Of a stretch of 6,771 nt of DNA, positions 5,756-6,771 are shown in pieces. Origin of the DNA: JAXJSP01 sp036310005. GTDB taxonomy: Bacteria > Bacillota > Clostridia > Oscillospirales > Acutalibacteraceae. Position numbers and translations under genes: made by a program. Location: NCBI GenBank assembly GCA_036310005.1, contig JAXJSP010000024.1:1-6771 (forward strand). The letters run 5' to 3'. How positions within the stretch are numbered: the first letter of the stretch is position 1; every line of letters starts with the position of its first letter. A model generated the notes under the pieces. That model saw only the letters and a program-made list of their open reading frames with translations. It was not told the origin of the DNA and ran no database searches.

Positions 5756-5869
5756 ATGGCACAATATAGAAATGTTAAAGAATTTTTAGATAAAATCAAT
5801 GATAAATACAAGGCACATAGAGCCGAGTATGAAAGACTAAACGAGCTTTTCAATCGTAATGTGGAATAA
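5756..5869 (+). CDS. 37-aa N-terminal piece of a split helical protein
   Basis: An ATG ten bases after AGGAG (5741-5745) opens a frame of 37 codons (MAQYRNVKEFLDKIND...) that stops at a TAA at 5867-5869. The same frame then continues without further stops through TGG at 5870 into the 166-aa protein ending at 6409. The helical, charged character also carries over the stop. The simplest explanation is one original 217-aa gene broken by a nonsense change, perhaps CAA or GAA to TAA. The piece has the best ribosome binding site of the pair, so it may still be made as a short peptide. TAA ends many other genes here, so reassignment of TAA is unlikely. Confidence 0.6.
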   Translation: MAQYRNVKEFLDKINDKYKAHRAEYERLNELFNRNVE

Positions 5870-5908
5870 TGGAAAAAAGAGGTTGCAAGAGGTTGGAGCA
5901 ATCAGCAA

Positions 5909-6409
5909 ATGCAAAAGGAAGCAAGGGCAAAGCACGAAGCGGAACAAAGCGAAATCAAAAACGCTCTTGAAGAATTGAGAAGAACGGCAAGCACGGACTT
6001 TGAAAATATCCTTGCTGAAGCTGATGATGTATTCGGCAGATATAACCGAGCCACAGGCGATAAATTAGACCTTGCAACAGTCGAACTGTTAAAAAGTGGC
6101 ATTTTATCCGATAATGAAATAAAGGCACTTGCAAAAGATTTTGAGGGAAATGTTGCAATGCTCCGTATTATTGGCAAATATGCAGACGAAAGGGCAAGTA
6201 AAGATAATATTGAGATGATAGCACTTGCACACAGTTTGAAAAATGCTGAAATTCCATACCGTGAGCCGTTGGAAAGACTTGTATTTTGGAGTGAAAATGG
6301 TTTGAAAGATGATACCATAAAGGCAATGGCACATAATAACCATTATGAAAATACATATAATGAGTTGGTAGAACAGAGCGAGGGCGTTTATATCAAGGTG
6401 AGCGACTAA
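5909..6409 (+). CDS. 166-aa helical protein, C-terminal part of the split gene
   Basis: The first ATG after the TAA at 5867 is at 5909, with GGAG (5895-5898) ten bases before it, so the remaining protein may be made by re-initiation. It begins with a charged coiled coil (EARAKHEAEQSEIKNALEELRR). A mixed helical region follows with KSGILSDNEIKALAKDFEGN and LRIIGKYADERASK. I recall loosely similar helical proteins in tailed-phage operons, but cannot assign a family or a function. The end (EQSEGVYIKVSD) has the AGC GAG GGC codons also found at the ends of two other genes. The TAA overlaps the next gene as TAATG at 6407-6411. If the TAA at 5867 is real, the full ancestral protein would be 217 aa. 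Confidence 0.78.
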   Translation: MQKEARAKHEAEQSEIKNALEELRRTASTDFENILAEADDVFGRYNRATGDKLDLATVELLKSGILSDNEIKALAKDFEGNVAMLRIIGKYADERASKDNIEMIALAHSLKNAEIPYREPLERLVFWSENGLKDDTIKAMAHNNHYENTYNELVEQSEGVYIKVSD

Positions 6410-6558
6410 TGAAAAAAGATGTATTGAAACGCCTTGAAATATTGGAAAATGACGAGGTAATCGAAATCGAAGATATTTCAATGTATGAAAGAGAAATTTT
6501 CGGAGATGACGAGGGGGCAGACGATGAAAAGCATAATCGAAAGATTGAGAAAACTTGA
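6409..6558 (+). CDS. 49-aa acidic protein, first of the RL-x2-LE trio
   Basis: The ATG overlaps the stop of the previous gene (TAATG), and AAGGTGAG (6395-6402) lies six bases before it. The protein starts MKKDVLKRLEILENDEV, sharing the (I/V)(I/L)(K/E)RLxxLE motif with the next two genes. It then turns very acidic (EIEDISMYEREIFGDDEGADDE) and ends EKT. It lacks the DG-containing middle of its two relatives, so it may be a shortened or diverged copy. It overlaps the start of the 74-aa gene by 35 bases, and the GAGGGGG used by that gene lies within its reading frame. Confidence 0.7.
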   Translation: MKKDVLKRLEILENDEVIEIEDISMYEREIFGDDEGADDEKHNRKIEKT

Positions 6559-6748
6559 ACAGATAGCACCTGATAAGCTTGTTATCCTTGCAGACTTTGA
6601 CGGAGTGGAAAAGCAATGCACCGTTGACGAGCTTGAAGCAAGCCCAAATGCAAGCTTTATCCGTGTAATAAGTGGGAACAGCCTTGACGATGTGCAAAGG
6701 ATATTGAACAGAATTGAGAGGATAGCTTATGAACAAGCCAATAATTAA
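6524..6748 (+). CDS. 74-aa small protein, second of the RL-x2-LE trio
   Basis: The ATG at 6524 is chosen over an in-frame ATG at 6485 because GAGGGGG (6511-6517) lies six bases before it, and the shared motif starts exactly there: MKSIIERLRKLEQ. Next comes ILADFDGVEKQCTVDELEA, then a segment with SFIRVISGNSLDDVQRILNRIERI. The DG-containing middle and the FI-V-SG end are comparable to the 79-aa protein at 109-348, so I read these as tandem paralogs. Its last 20 bases overlap the start of that protein. The gene is repeated in part at 1-128, with one silent change. The function is unknown. Confidence 0.82.
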   Translation: MKSIIERLRKLEQIAPDKLVILADFDGVEKQCTVDELEASPNASFIRVISGNSLDDVQRILNRIERIAYEQANN

Positions 6749-6771
6749 AAGACTTACAGAGCTTGAAAAAG
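6621..6771. repeat. Terminal direct repeat, right copy (circle junction)
   Basis: This is the partner of bases 1-151, differing only at 6637 (a) against 17 (g). Taking one copy away leaves a closed molecule of 6,620 bp in which every rightward gene is intact and in sequence. Confidence 0.93.
6729..6771 (+). CDS. 5' end of the 79-aa gene (second copy, cut by the window)
   Basis: The ATG at 6729 begins MNKPIIKRLTELEK and is cut at the window end. It is the same sequence as 109-151, where the gene is complete to 348. Its presence here shows that the operon continues across the circle junction without a break. Confidence 0.85.
   Translation, partial: MNKPIIKRLTELEK

Noticed and set aside
5867..5869. 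TAA read as an amino acid through an alternative genetic code
   Set aside because: TAA ends several other genes here, including the recombinase and the 79-aa gene, so reassignment would lengthen them implausibly.
5869..5970. 33-codon frame from the ATG in TAATGG at the in-frame stop
   Set aside because: The TAATG overlap looks like coupling, but the peptide is low-complexity and basic, has no upstream ribosome binding site and is in a different frame from the conserved-looking helical continuation.
6104..6736. 210-aa open frame on the minus strand opposite the small-gene cluster
   Set aside because: It is opposite four coupled plus-strand genes, is rich in Phe, Tyr, His and Leu as expected for antisense of charged genes, and has no start signal.
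1..6771. Conjugation genes, CRISPR array, tRNA or rRNA genes, insertion sequence, toxin-antitoxin pair
   Set aside because: No relaxase motif, regularly spaced repeats, tRNA-like fold, transposase with inverted ends or recognisable toxin was seen on either strand.

Overview
This window looks like one complete circle of a small integrative or plasmid-like mobile element from a low-GC Gram-positive bacterium, most likely a gut Clostridia relative. The evidence for the host is the AT-rich sequence, the strong AGGAGG-type ribosome binding sites, the use of TTG starts, and protein families typical of Firmicutes mobile elements. The first and last 151 bases are the same sequence (1-151 and 6621-6771) with one synonymous difference, and genes run across the junction. 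The simplest reading is a circle of 6,620 bp cut at an arbitrary point.

The layout is two opposed transcription units around one control region. Leftward (2884 to 405) are a zinc-binding DUF6076-like protein and a large serine recombinase, overlapping by ATGA. Rightward (3046 through the junction to 348) is a compact operon. Its genes are: a Cro/CI-type HTH protein, a 48-aa acidic protein, a RepA-like RecA-fold ATPase, a structured gap that may be the replication origin, two small charged helical proteins, a probable membrane protein or lipoprotein, a TerS-like HTH protein, a helical protein split by an in-frame TAA, and three small proteins that share an N-terminal motif. The two units converge on a bidirectional hairpin terminator at 359-387. 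The leftward and rightward promoters at 2928-2978 both have extended -10 boxes and 17-bp spacers, and their -35 boxes overlap on opposite strands.

Together the genes suggest an element that integrates and excises by serine recombination, is governed by a two-way promoter switch, and replicates as a circle with its own helicase-like ATPase. No relaxase, capsid, portal or large terminase gene is present. The order (integrase and a companion leftward, HTH regulator rightward, then Rep, possible origin and a TerS-like gene) resembles phage-inducible chromosomal islands. A phage satellite is therefore a reasonable but unproven hypothesis, and a cryptic integrative plasmid is the main alternative.
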